Notes: generated from the letters alone by a model not told the origin. A DNA stretch of 64,000 nt from Roseiarcus sp963832305 (GCA_963832305.1 CAWHTU010000018.1:62001-126000), one strand, 5' to 3'. Shown: positions 8,187 to 18,776, counted from the first letter of the stretch. Numbers and translations: made by a program.

Positions 8187-9697
8187 GCGCGACGCTCGGG
8201 ATCGACGTTGGAACCTATGAGTTGAAGGGCGCGCTGGTCGATGACGAGGGACGAATCCTGGCAAGCGCCGCGCGCCGACATCAATTGATCGTGCCGCGAG
8301 CAGGTTGGGCCGAGCATCGTCCTGAGCAAGACTGGTGGGCAGACGTCGTCCTGCTGAGCCGCGAGCTGCTGGCCGACAGCAACCTCGCCCCCTCCGAAAT
8401 CAAAGCCGTCGGCTTGAGCGCGATCGGGCCCTGCATGCTACCGGTCGATGCTGACGGCTCGCCGCTGATGAACGCGGTGCTCTACGGCGTTGACACGCGC
8501 GCAGCGCGCGAGATCGAGGATCTAACGACCCTCATTAGCCCCGACACGATCTTCGCACGGTGTGGAAACGCGCTGACTTCCCAAGCGGTCGGGCCCAAGA
8601 TTTTGTGGCTCAAGCGCAACCGCCCCGACGTTTATGCGAGGTCGCGGAAATTTCTCAACGCTACCTCTTTCCTTGTTCACCGGCTCACAGGAAGGTTCGT
8701 CACCGACCATTACTGCGCCTCGAACGTGGCCCCGCTCTACGACTACGATCGGCGTGCCTGGAGCGATATTATCGCTCCAGGCATCACGGACCTAGAGCGG
8801 CTGCCTGACATCGCGTGGACAACCGAGATCGCAGGCGCCGTTACCCGCCGGGCCGCTGAGGAGACCGGTCTTGCGCCCGGGACGCCCGTCATCGTGGGAA
8901 CGATCGATGCCGCCGCCGAAGCAGTCAGCGTCGGTGTCCTGGACGACGCTGAAGCGATGCTGATGTACGGCTCTACGATATTCACGATCCGGGTCTCCAC
9001 CGAGCGAGTGGCGGATCGGCGTCTCTGGCATGCGCCTTGGCTTTTTCCGAATCAGCACGCCTGCATGGCGGGCCTCGCGACCAGCGGCGCTCTCACACAT
9101 TGGTTTGCTGATCAGCTAGCTCGCGACCTCGGTCCTGAGGAGGCGATGTCCGCGCTCGCGAAGGAAAGCGAAGCGTCACGGGCGGGCGCGAGGGGACTCG
9201 TCTTCCTTCCGTATTTTTCCGGTGAGCGCACACCGATTCACGACCCGCGCGCGAGAGGCGCGATTGTCGGACTGACTCTCGCGCACACGCGCGCCGACCT
9301 CTATCGCGCCCTGCTAGAAGGGATCGCCTGTGCAACGAAACACATCTTTGAAACCTACGCCGAAGCAGGCGCGCCCATCGAGGCGCTCGTGTCGGTAGGA
9401 GGAGGCCTTAAAAATCGGACCTGGCTTCAAGCGACTTCGGACATTTCCGGCCTTAGCCAGTCCGTATGCAGGGTTACCATCGGCGCGTCCTATGGCGACG
9501 CCTTTCTGGCGAGGCTTGCAATCGGCGGTGTCTCGAGGTCGTCGATCAAAACATGGAACCCGACCGTTTTCACGATTCAGCCCGACCGCAACCATGCAGC
9601 GCTCTATCAGCGGCTCTACGTCGCGTTCCGCAGCCTCTATCCGCGCATTCGCGACACTATGGCCGAACTTTGCGCGGACAATGAAGTCTCTGAGTAG
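8183..9697 (+). CDS. FGGY-family carbohydrate kinase
   Basis: This 504-residue kinase of the xylulokinase/glycerol kinase superfamily begins with the phosphate-binding motif GIDVGTYELKG. It has the second-domain segment PVIVGTIDAAAE, containing the probable catalytic Asp, and the FGGY-type GGGLKNRTW segment near residue 420. The ATG at 8183 overlaps the stop of the M42 gene. It would phosphorylate the sugar or polyol released after uptake. Which sugar cannot be said: the family includes xylulose, ribulose, fuculose, erythritol and gluconate kinases. It is the last gene of the operon. Confidence 0.9.
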   Translation: MSATLGIDVGTYELKGALVDDEGRILASAARRHQLIVPRAGWAEHRPEQDWWADVVLLSRELLADSNLAPSEIKAVGLSAIGPCMLPVDADGSPLMNAVLYGVDTRAAREIEDLTTLISPDTIFARCGNALTSQAVGPKILWLKRNRPDVYARSRKFLNATSFLVHRLTGRFVTDHYCASNVAPLYDYDRRAWSDIIAPGITDLERLPDIAWTTEIAGAVTRRAAEETGLAPGTPVIVGTIDAAAEAVSVGVLDDAEAMLMYGSTIFTIRVSTERVADRRLWHAPWLFPNQHACMAGLATSGALTHWFADQLARDLGPEEAMSALAKESEASRAGARGLVFLPYFSGERTPIHDPRARGAIVGLTLAHTRADLYRALLEGIACATKHIFETYAEAGAPIEALVSVGGGLKNRTWLQATSDISGLSQSVCRVTIGASYGDAFLARLAIGGVSRSSIKTWNPTVFTIQPDRNHAALYQRLYVAFRSLYPRIRDTMAELCADNEVSE

Positions 9698-10015
9698 CGT
9701 CCGTGCGATCGGAAGCGCGCCCGGTCTCGAACGTGTGGTGCGGAAGATCACTCGCGCGGAAGCGGCCGCGCCGGTTCTTGGAAAACGCCGAATGATCGGG
9801 ACATCGTCGTCGAGACCTCTAGAGGCGACAGAACCATCGAGGCCAGTTTGAGGTCGACCTTCGCACAGCCGCCGTTCTGATCGATCGCCAAAGCAGTAAC
9901 CTCCAATGAGCATCCAAGTCAGGGAGGCGGGATCGTCCCAATTAACCACCAGATGACGGCCACTATTTTGGGGTTTTACGGACGACTGTATACGGAGATG
10001 GTGGGGTTGAGGGAA
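9698..10015. other. intergenic stretch between kinase gene and IS remnants
   Basis: No gene can be supported here. Frames on the minus strand that run across 9690-9949 overlap the well-supported kinase gene and lack recognisable domains. The DNA becomes AT-richer after about 9950, which marks entry into the insertion-sequence debris. Confidence 0.5.
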
Positions 10016-10247
10016 TCAAAAACGAAACATAACAAATTGATTATAGGCTATTTTCTGTGTAGGGATACTTGCAAATACCAACTTTTGTACCAACAGACGC
10101 TGGACGTTGAAGGCGTTGCAGACGGCGGCGTATGCGGAAAGAAATTTCTGGGCCGAACCCGGGCTCTTGAACCGCTGCATCTTGCGCTCCCGCCGCCCGG
10201 TCGGCGGATGTGAATTCTCAGCTGGATTGTTCTTCCATCGCCCGCGC
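10016..10247 (-). pseudogene. IS6-family transposase, C-terminal remnant
   Basis: Reading the minus strand from about 10247 gives RWKNNPAENSHPPTGRRERK and then MQRFKSPGSAQKFLS. This matches the characteristic C-terminus of IS6/IS26-type DDE transposases (consensus NNRAENSHQPTRRRER). The end of the frame, to a TGA at 10016-10018, is no longer family-like. The N-terminal two thirds with the DDE residues are missing. The segment abuts an IS630-type OrfA remnant, so the two elements were spliced together by insertion or deletion. It cannot encode a working transposase. Confidence 0.8.
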
Positions 10248-10250
10248 CGT

Positions 10251-10655
10251 TCAGCCTTTCACGCCTCGCGCGCCTGAGGTCGGGCCAATCGCATTCGCCG
10301 GCCTGAAGGCCTTTTTAAAGCTCAGGGCGTTGCGGATCCGCCCGCGCGACAGCCAAGCGGGGGCGGCTTTCACTCCCCTGGCGGCTTTGAGTTCGCCGGC
10401 CAACTCCGGCATGCTGATGCCGCCCCTCTCCGCCACGCGGCGTAAGAAGAAGACGCGGTGCGGATCGAGTTCGCTGTCTCGCCAGCCGCCGAGCGTCTTG
10501 GGCGCAATCGCGCCGCGCTCACGAAAAACCGTCATAAAATTGATCACATACGAGGGCGACATCCTGAAATGGGCCGCCGCCGCCCGCCGCGAATGCCCAG
10601 CCTCAACGTAACTCACCACACGCTCGCGAAGAGCAAGCGAATAGGGCTCCGGCAT
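10251..10655 (-). pseudogene. IS630-type transposase OrfA (helix-turn-helix part), truncated
   Basis: The 134-residue frame starts MPEPYSLALRERVV and contains the tandem helix-turn-helix of IS630/Tc1-type transposases (HSRRAAAAHFRMSPSYVINF). Similarity continues to LSFKK and then passes into the -1 frame (GECDWPDLRRARRE), a shift typical of OrfA-OrfB elements, at an A-rich stretch near 10310-10320. The downstream catalytic OrfB with its DDE residues is absent, because the sequence runs straight into the IS6 remnant. This is a dead element. Confidence 0.75.
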
Positions 10656-10745
10656 CGCGAATCGCCTGCAATCGGAAGTGAATTACACCTCATCCCCGCC
10701 GGAATCCCCAACGAATCAATCAATCTGACCGTCGGATGCTCTGGC

Positions 10746-11798
10746 CTAGGTAACACGGGGCGGCGCCGCGATCTGTTCCATCGTGCACTGTCGGGCCGGC
10801 TTGTCGGGCCTCCAGCGAAGCAGCTTGGTCCCGTGGCGGAAGCGACCGCCCGTCACGTGATCATATCGAACTTCGACGACTAGTTCGGGACGCAGCGGCT
10901 CCCATTCGCCGCTGCGCTCCGTGCTCCATCGGCTGGGCCCGCCGGGAGCGGCGCCGGTGAATCCAGGCGGCGCCCGGAGCGCGCGAAGCTTGTGGGTCAG
11001 CGCCGAACGCTCGTCATTGGCGATTGTGGAGGTGAAGCCGACGTGGTCGAGTAGGCCCTCCGGATTATAGAGACCGAGCAGCAGCGAGCCGACTTCGCCG
11101 GCCCGGCTCTGATAGCGAAAGCCGCCGACCACGCAATCGGCCGTCCGGAGCCGCTTGATCTTCAGCATCGCGCGCTCGCCGCTCAGATACGGCGCATCCA
11201 ATTTCTTGGCGATGACGCCGTCCCGCCCGTCGTGAACGAAATCCTTCAGCCAGCTGGTCGCGACGGCGAGATCTCGCGTACATGGGGTGACGATCAGTTT
11301 TCCGGCGATTGAGGTCTGCTGCCCGAATTCCTCGAGTGCACTTCGCCGCTTCTCGAGGGAGAAAGACCCAACATTCGATCCGTCCGGACCGATCAGCATA
11401 TCGAACAGGATGAGCCGGGCGGGCGTTTCGATCGACAGACGGCGAATCCGGCTCGCCGCCGGATGCAGCCGCGCTTGCAGCGCGTCGAAGGCAAGCCGCC
11501 CGTTGAGTTCGATCACCAACTCGCCGTCAACGACAAATCGGCCGAACGGAGCGCGCAACAGCGTTTCGACAACCTCGGGGAAATAGCGATCAAGAGGTTT
11601 TCCGGACTTCCCCATCAGCCGAACCGACTCGGCCTGCTTGAACGCGAGGCAGCGAAAGCCGTCCCATTTCGGCTCGAATTGCCATCGGCCGGGCTCGTCG
11701 GGGAGAGCTTCGGCCGACTTCGCTTCCATCGGGGAAATGTCAAGCGGCGAGGCAAAAACGCCGGCAGGATCGCTGCTGGAGGTCCTTCGTGCGTTCAT
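10746..11798 (-). CDS. ATP-dependent DNA ligase, LigC-like
   Basis: This 350-residue ligase has the adenylation motif EPKWDGFR with the lysine at residue 44, a DGEL segment (motif III region), DGVIAKK (motif IV) and LKIKR (motif V). A C-terminal OB-fold domain follows. The length fits stand-alone LigC or LigD-ligase-domain proteins used in repair of nicks and breaks; no polymerase or nuclease domain and no ku gene is seen nearby. The start was placed at the Met at 11798; the frame stays open 32 codons further without family-like sequence. It is flanked on both sides by IS630-type remnants. Confidence 0.9.
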   Translation of the reverse strand: MNARRTSSSDPAGVFASPLDISPMEAKSAEALPDEPGRWQFEPKWDGFRCLAFKQAESVRLMGKSGKPLDRYFPEVVETLLRAPFGRFVVDGELVIELNGRLAFDALQARLHPAASRIRRLSIETPARLILFDMLIGPDGSNVGSFSLEKRRSALEEFGQQTSIAGKLIVTPCTRDLAVATSWLKDFVHDGRDGVIAKKLDAPYLSGERAMLKIKRLRTADCVVGGFRYQSRAGEVGSLLLGLYNPEGLLDHVGFTSTIANDERSALTHKLRALRAPPGFTGAAPGGPSRWSTERSGEWEPLRPELVVEVRYDHVTGGRFRHGTKLLRWRPDKPARQCTMEQIAAPPRVT

Positions 11799-11887
11799 CG
11801 GGATGCGTCCTTGTCGCAGCCGTTTCAGCGCGCCGGAGCAAATTGTCAACGATCGCAATAAGTCTTGGTTCCAAACGATCCAGGCGA

Positions 11888-11912
11888 GACCCATCGCTCC
11901 AAGCGATGGGTC
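11888..11912. terminator. perfect 11-bp inverted repeat, possible terminator
   Basis: GACCCATCGCT and its exact complement are separated by three bases. The hairpin lies between the IS630-type frame ending at 11985 and the ligase gene, both on the minus strand. There is no T-tract directly after the stem on either strand, so intrinsic termination is only a possibility. It could also be an element end or an operator. Confidence 0.4.
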
Positions 11913-11984
11913 GCAGCAAAATTATTTTCCTTCTCGCGGAACTTCTGCAGCCGGGCGAAGTTTTTTACTTCGTTCGGGGGAGCC

Positions 11985-12419
11985 TCAGGATTTGGAGAGC
12001 CAGTGGTCGGCTTCGTCCGATACTGCGGCGCTCCGCCCGTGCCGGGCGCACTCCACTGGAAGGTCGACCCGTTCCTCATTGGTGACGCCGATCCGGCGGA
12101 AGAACCGGCTCATCATCGAGGTGTCGGCCTTGACGCCCTTCTCGGAGCGAAGCCGGTCGCACAGCTTTTGAAGCGTGAGGTCCGACTTCTCGGCGCGCGC
12201 GGCCTCGAGGAACTCCCGGTGCGGCATCAAGGCCGAAGGACGATGGCCGCCGTGTCCCACCGGTCCGCGCAAGCCGTCGCGTCGGTAGCGCTCAAGCCAC
12301 TTGATCGCCGTCGACTTGCTCACCTCGTAACGGCGCGCCGCGGCGCGGCAGCTCATCCCGCCCTTCCTAACCGCATCGATCACGCGGTTGCGCAAATCTT
12401 GAGAAAAAGGCTTCGGCAT
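11985..12419 (-). pseudogene. IS630-type transposase OrfA, second remnant
   Basis: The 144-residue frame starts MPKPFSQDLRNRVIDAV and carries the IS630 helix-turn-helix (SCRAAARRYEVSKSTAIKWL). Family-like sequence extends to about RFFRRIGVT. The final 35 residues do not look like OrfA, and no DDE catalytic frame follows, so the element is 3'-truncated. It differs clearly from the 10251-10655 remnant, so two distinct IS630 elements landed here. Confidence 0.75.
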
Positions 12420-12603
12420 CTCCTGCTGACCTCCACCCAGCCAGGAGTTTGAATCACAACCAAGGCGATTCGGGAATCCCCCACCCGATTCAAGCCAAAA
12501 TCAGACTGCTCTAGACGCCCGGCGGCGACTCTCGAGGCGTTCGCCGCGTTTGGCGCGACCTTCGCTCGCCGTTTTGTCCCGGCGATCGCCGTGCCAGCTC
12601 GCC

Positions 12604-13509
12604 CTATAGCCCCAACGCGATGGGCTCGGCTTGCCGTTGTCGGCGCGGCTCCCTGACCGGCGGCGAGATGGTCTCGGCTTGAGGTTCTTCACCCTTGAGC
12701 GCCGCAAACTCGACCGGATCGTGTGAGCAGAACAGCTTGACGTAGCCGATCGTCAGTCGCGCGAGTTCGCGCAGCCGGGCCAGGTTCGCACGCCGCGCCC
12801 CGTCGTCGGCGCTGATGAAACTCTCGAACGCCCGCAAGCATGCGGGAGCCGCGCCGCCGGCGGGCTCGACCTCCGAACGGTGGAAATAGGCGTCGCCGCA
12901 ATGGAGGAGCCAATCCTCCGACCTCCGCACCGCGACGCCGCAATGGCCGCGGGTGTGGCCCGGCAGCGGGACCAGGAGAACCTCGTCCCTTGTTCCTGGA
13001 ATCGCGCGCACCGCCGAAAACCCGAACCAGTCCTCCCCCTCCTCCTTGACCACCGCCCACTTCTTGACCGCGGAGAGTTGCACGGAGCGATAGCGGCCGC
13101 GCTCGCGCAGGTTCGAGCGGCTCGAGGCGGCGCGCAGCTCTTCGTCGTAGACGTGGACCGCCGCGCCCGGGAAATCGCTGATGCCTCCGGCATGGTCGAG
13201 GTCGAGATGGGTCGGCACGATGTGGCGCACGTCGCTCGGGCGGTAGCCCAGATCCACGACCTGCCTCAGCGCCGTCTCGGCGACCTCGAGCCGTGGCCGC
13301 ATCAAGACATTGAACAGGTGTCCAAGACGCCGCGGCTCGTTGACGTCCTCGACGCCAAGGCCGGTGTCGACAAGGATCAGTCGGTCATCGCCCTCGATCA
13401 GGAGACAGTGGCAGCACATCGGCGCCGGGGACAGCAGCCCGCCTTCCCCGCCCAACAACCTCCCGCCCGGCGGACAGAATGATCCACAGTTGAGATGATG
13501 AATTCGCAA
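12604..13509 (-). CDS. metallo-beta-lactamase-fold hydrolase, lactonase-like
   Basis: This 301-residue MBL-fold protein has a metal-binding motif THLDLDHAGG (H101, D103, D105, H106), a downstream GHTRGH histidine and an HCGD aspartate. The motif is H-x-D-x-D-H instead of the classical H-x-H-x-D-H. The overall arrangement, with a long N-terminal strand region and DTGLG near 48-52, resembles the N-acyl-homoserine-lactone lactonase branch. The last 25 residues are Pro/Arg/Gln-rich and probably disordered. It has no operon partners. Lactonase activity is an inference; other esters or lactones are possible. Confidence 0.85.
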   Translation of the reverse strand: MRIHHLNCGSFCPPGGRLLGGEGGLLSPAPMCCHCLLIEGDDRLILVDTGLGVEDVNEPRRLGHLFNVLMRPRLEVAETALRQVVDLGYRPSDVRHIVPTHLDLDHAGGISDFPGAAVHVYDEELRAASSRSNLRERGRYRSVQLSAVKKWAVVKEEGEDWFGFSAVRAIPGTRDEVLLVPLPGHTRGHCGVAVRRSEDWLLHCGDAYFHRSEVEPAGGAAPACLRAFESFISADDGARRANLARLRELARLTIGYVKLFCSHDPVEFAALKGEEPQAETISPPVREPRRQRQAEPIALGL

Positions 13510-13931
13510 GCGCCTGATCCTCCGCCGGCTGGATTATCTCAGCCTGTCATAAACCGGGGGGCGGCGTCCATCTAAGGCAGGAGGGATATTGTACAGTGAA
13601 GGTATGCTTCATTAACGCAACTCGTGGTTCATCGCGGACTTATCGGCGGCCAGACAGGGAAATCCCGTGTTGCTCATCTTCCCTTAAACGCGTCTTAAAC
13701 GCAAGGAGCCAATTCAAATACAACGAATAATCAACACGTAATCAGCTTTTGACAACTAGTTATGGTAAATGAATCATAGAAATTCGCACAGGCTTATGTA
13801 AAACAATAAGCGAAGACGCTCTGGGCCCCGAGGACAGGCGCACGGCGCCCGAGCTGACCTTGCGCACTAACGCGTAATCGCCGGCGGCCCAGCGGCATGT
13901 GGCGCGCGACGGGCATCGCGGCCTCGCTACC
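13510..13931. other. intergenic region, AT-richer centre
   Basis: No gene is supported. The middle part (about 13590-13810) is clearly lower in GC than its surroundings, and a short direct repeat containing CTTAAACGC occurs twice around 13683-13703. It separates two minus-strand genes and may contain the promoter of the upstream MBL gene or a remnant of transferred DNA. Confidence 0.4.
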
Positions 13932-14465
13932 TCATCGGATTGGCTTTGATGAGTCATCCGGCAGCAGGAGCTCAGGCGCCTGCGCGAAGGCCCACGTCCC
14001 ATCGGATGCGAGGTCGAACACCCAGACGAGGTCGAAGCGATGGCCGGGCCATACGGGCGGAACGCCGTTCGCGCGCCCCCGGATCAGCGTTGCGATCTCG
14101 GGGATCGCCTCATGCTGCCAGGAGACGAGCACCGGGCCCTGAGCGCCCTTGACCGCCGCGACGAGGTCGGCCTCCTGACCTTTAAGAAAAGTCGCGATGG
14201 GGAGTCTGAGCGCCGCCGCGAGCGGCGTGATCGTCTGCTTCGGCCGCAGACTTTCGGATCCCGATGCGAAGAGGCTCGCGGGTTTCGCGAGGAGCGGCCG
14301 CGAGGCGGCTCCGTTCGCGGGATCGAACAGACCGACGAGCGCGTTGGCCCGTTTCCAGCCAGTCGCGGTCAGCGCCTCGGGATTCTCCGTCCCGTCCGGC
14401 ATGACTCCGTCCTCGCCATTCGGCTTCTCGGCATGGCGGATGAGCATGATTTTCGTGGCTGGCAT
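13932..14465 (-). CDS. histidine phosphatase family protein
   Basis: This 177-residue protein begins MPATKIMLIRHAEKP, the RHG-type motif of the phosphoglycerate-mutase/SixA superfamily, with R10 and the phospho-accepting H11. The second half contains SWQHEAIPEIA, with the family's second catalytic His. The size is that of small single-domain phosphatases. Substrate unknown. It lies alone, downstream of typA on the same strand with a 169-bp gap. Confidence 0.85.
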   Translation of the reverse strand: MPATKIMLIRHAEKPNGEDGVMPDGTENPEALTATGWKRANALVGLFDPANGAASRPLLAKPASLFASGSESLRPKQTITPLAAALRLPIATFLKGQEADLVAAVKGAQGPVLVSWQHEAIPEIATLIRGRANGVPPVWPGHRFDLVWVFDLASDGTWAFAQAPELLLPDDSSKPIR

Positions 14466-14634
14466 GGCGGTCCGCCGTTCTCCTCGCCGTCACCCGCGCC
14501 GCGTCTTCGGCCTCAATATGCCACAGCGGGCATCCTCGGACGCACCATGTCCGCTAGCACGGCTCCATCGCAATCGGTGTGACGGCGGTCACGCTTCGGG
14601 CAACCCAGAGGAATGAGCGAGCCATCCAGCCTGC

Positions 14635-16461
<1,827 letters not shown>

Positions 16462-17323
16462 GGGAAAAGAGGCTTTTTCTGACGGCGACGGCCAGACGGC
16501 GCGGGACGCGCCGCGCTATCCTTTGGCCGCGAAGATGACGGAAACGCAACGGGCGCGATGATCGTCGCGTTTTCCCCGTCCGATTGCGCGGCGCAATACA
16601 CCAAAAGGCGATGGGAGGGAAGCGCGGCGCGGGCCGCGATCTCCGCTAAAGAACAGTCGCTAGAGAACGCTTCAGCATTCCGCGCCACCGAAGATTTTCA
16701 AGGGGTTAAGCGCCCTTTTCTGCAACCGGAATTGGACATATTACAACATAGCTATGTCCTTCAGCGCCATTCTGTCCGGCACTGACGGCGTGCTGCCAGT
16801 GGGATGCGACAGTGCTGTAAAGTGGAAGTCTTCAAGCGAATATCCACACCGATAGATTGTGACTGAGCTTTGGCGAGGCACGAGTGCTGCTGAAAAGCGT
16901 GCGGTTATCAAGTGTAACATTTAGTATAGAAGTGCCACTTTCGCTACAAGTTTCCAGTATTATTCCCTGTCTTCTTTTCAGCTGCGCAACGTAAATTATA
17001 GTGCGGCCGAAATCCTCATTGCGAACGTCGATGGAGGGTTCTGTGGGTCGTCACTGTCGCCGAAGCAATTCGCCCGCCTTCCGTTCTCGAGGGGAGCGGC
17101 GGCGGCGACGAAAGGTCCAGTGATGGCGTAGGGCAACTCGCCGCCAAGCTTGAGAAACATTTGGTTCGACATAATGTCGCCCGGTCCACTGCACGTCATT
17201 TTTGCTTATTGCAATTCGCCGCCCCGGTCACGCATTGGTCATAAGAACTGAGCGCCTGCGGTCGCTACTTGGGCCGCTCGCGGCCGTCTACGGCCCGGGC
17301 TTGGAGCGTTTATTGGAGTGCGG
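16462..17323. other. long intergenic region upstream of typA and the hydrolase gene
   Basis: About 860 bp carry no confidently recognised gene. The part from 16730 to 17000 is AT-richer than the surroundings. A 67-codon minus-strand frame (16996-17199) contains a Met-initiated stretch starting MSNQMFLKLGGELPYA, but it has no clear ribosome-binding site and no recognised family. The region probably includes the promoters of typA (minus) and of the alpha/beta hydrolase (plus). Confidence 0.45.
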
Positions 17324-18139
17324 ATGAAAACGCATAAGATCGACGCGCCCAACGGGGCGATAGCGGTCTGCGAGTCCGAGGGGCCGGGGCCCGCGGTCGT
17401 GCTCATCCACGGCAATTCCTCGTCGTCGCGGGCATTTTCGCGCCAGCTCGACGGACCAGTCGGGAAGCGCCTCCGGCTGGTCGCGGTCGATCTCCCGGGT
17501 CACGGCGCATCTGATGACGCGAAAGACCCGAGCGCCTATTCGCTGCCCGGCCATGCCCGAGCCGTCCGCGCGACGGTCGACGCGCTCGGACTCGGCAAGG
17601 CGCGCTTCGTCGGCTGGAGCCTCGGCGGCCATATCGCGCTCGAAATGGCCCCCGATCTGCCGAAGGCGCGCGGATTTCTGATTTTTGGCACGCCGCCGAT
17701 TGGATCCCGCGAACATATGCAGGAAGCGTTTCTGCCCAATCCGGCGATGAAATTCGCCTTCCAGGAGATCATCGACCGCGACGACGCGCTGGCTTATCTC
17801 GCCGCGTTCTTCCGGCCGGGATTTGCTGACGTTCCGCGGTTCTTTCTCGAAGACATCCTGCGCACGGACGGGCGGGCGCGCTCGGGTCTTGCCGCCAGCG
17901 CCCAGAATGGGGACTTCCGCGACGAGGTCGGCGTCGTGCGCAATCTCACGGTCCCGCTCGCAGTGGTGCACGGCGGCGACGAGCGCCTGGTCAACGGCCG
18001 CTATTTTGCTTCGCTCGCCATGCCGACGCTATGGCGCGGCGCGGTACAGACCATTCCCCGCGCAGGTCACACGCCGCAATGGGAAACGCCGGAAGCCTTC
18101 GACGCCCTCATCGATGCGTTCATTGCCGAGACGGCGTGA
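17324..18139 (+). CDS. alpha/beta-fold hydrolase
   Basis: This 271-residue single-domain hydrolase has the HGNSSSS oxyanion segment near residue 30, the nucleophile elbow GWSLGG (Ser about 99), a probable acid in HGGDERLV and the catalytic His in RAGHTPQ near the C-terminus. GGAG at 17315-17318 is correctly spaced for the ATG at 17324 but overlaps the alternative GTG at 17318, so the ATG was chosen. There are no operon partners upstream; a toxin-antitoxin pair follows on the same strand. Substrate unknown. Confidence 0.87.
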   Translation: MKTHKIDAPNGAIAVCESEGPGPAVVLIHGNSSSSRAFSRQLDGPVGKRLRLVAVDLPGHGASDDAKDPSAYSLPGHARAVRATVDALGLGKARFVGWSLGGHIALEMAPDLPKARGFLIFGTPPIGSREHMQEAFLPNPAMKFAFQEIIDRDDALAYLAAFFRPGFADVPRFFLEDILRTDGRARSGLAASAQNGDFRDEVGVVRNLTVPLAVVHGGDERLVNGRYFASLAMPTLWRGAVQTIPRAGHTPQWETPEAFDALIDAFIAETA

Positions 18140-18193
18140 GGCTGCCTCACCATATTCTTGCCGGAACTACGCCTTAGGAGTAGTCTGTCATTC

Positions 18194-18478
18194 GTGGATC
18201 TCGAATTCGATCCGTCAAAGGACGAGGCCAATCGCGCGAAGCACGGCGTTTCGCTGGCGCTGGCCGAAATTCTATTCGCTGGTCCGCACTTGGCGCTCGA
18301 AGACGATCGATTTGACTACGGAGAGGTGAGGCGGATCGCTTTTGGCCACATCCGCGAGCGGCTGTTCGTGTGCGTCTTCGTTGATCGCGCCTCCGCGCGG
18401 CGAATCATATCGCTGCGCAGGGCCAATTCCCGCGAGGTTAAGCGATATGGGAAAAAAGCTGAGCAGGGTCGCGGCTAA
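18194..18478 (+). CDS. brnT: BrnT-family toxin (RNase-type)
   Basis: This 94-residue protein begins (GTG at 18194) with the BrnT signature FDPSKDEANRAKHGVSLALA. It continues with DDRFDYGEVRRIAFG and RIISLRRANSREVKRY, both typical of BrnT ribonuclease toxins of the RelE/barnase-like fold. The frame is open further upstream to 18158, but the family starts at the chosen GTG. The end overlaps the following antitoxin gene by 32 bp, consistent with coupled translation of a type II toxin-antitoxin module. Confidence 0.88.
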   Translation: MDLEFDPSKDEANRAKHGVSLALAEILFAGPHLALEDDRFDYGEVRRIAFGHIRERLFVCVFVDRASARRIISLRRANSREVKRYGKKAEQGRG

Positions 18479-18776
18479 GGCTTTGGCTGCGACAGATTGG
18501 AATAAGATCGACGCAATGTCCGACGCGGACATCGCGCGCCAGATCGCCGCCAACCGGGACGCGGCGCCCGATATGGCGCCTGAGATCGACGTTCGCGCCA
18601 TTCGCCGCGCGGTCGGGATGACTCAGGCTGAGTTCGCGGCCGCCTATCAGTTCAGCGTCCGGACCGTGCAACAGTGGGAGCGCGGGGCGAAGCGCCCAAG
18701 TGGTCCGGCCCGCGCGTTACTGCGCGCCATCAAGGCCGATCCCGAGGGTCTGCGGCGGGCGCTCGCGGCCGCGTGA
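18447..18776 (+). CDS. helix-turn-helix (Xre-type) antitoxin of the BrnT module
   Basis: This 109-residue protein has a C-terminal helix-turn-helix (IRRAVGMTQAEFAAAYQFSV, then RTVQQWERG) of the YiaG/HigA-like Xre class. Its N-terminal part, with DWNKIDAMSDADIARQI, is of the kind that binds a toxin. Classical BrnA antitoxins are ribbon-helix-helix proteins, so this partner is of a different but known kind. The ATG at 18447 lies inside the brnT 3' end. The protein would neutralise the toxin and repress the operon. Confidence 0.85.
   Translation: MGKKLSRVAAKALAATDWNKIDAMSDADIARQIAANRDAAPDMAPEIDVRAIRRAVGMTQAEFAAAYQFSVRTVQQWERGAKRPSGPARALLRAIKADPEGLRRALAAA

Noticed and set aside
9314..9949. Minus-strand frame over the end of the FGGY kinase
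   Set aside because: Mostly overlaps a certain gene in antisense and no domain was found in the unique part.
12420..12603. Possible terminal inverted repeats of the IS630 relic
   Set aside because: Several GATTC/GAATC copies occur, but no matching opposite end was found, so element borders cannot be set.
16996..17199. Small minus-strand frame starting MSNQMFLKLGG, reminiscent of an Hcp-like start
   Set aside because: The rest does not continue as Hcp, no good ribosome-binding site is present, and no type VI secretion genes are near.
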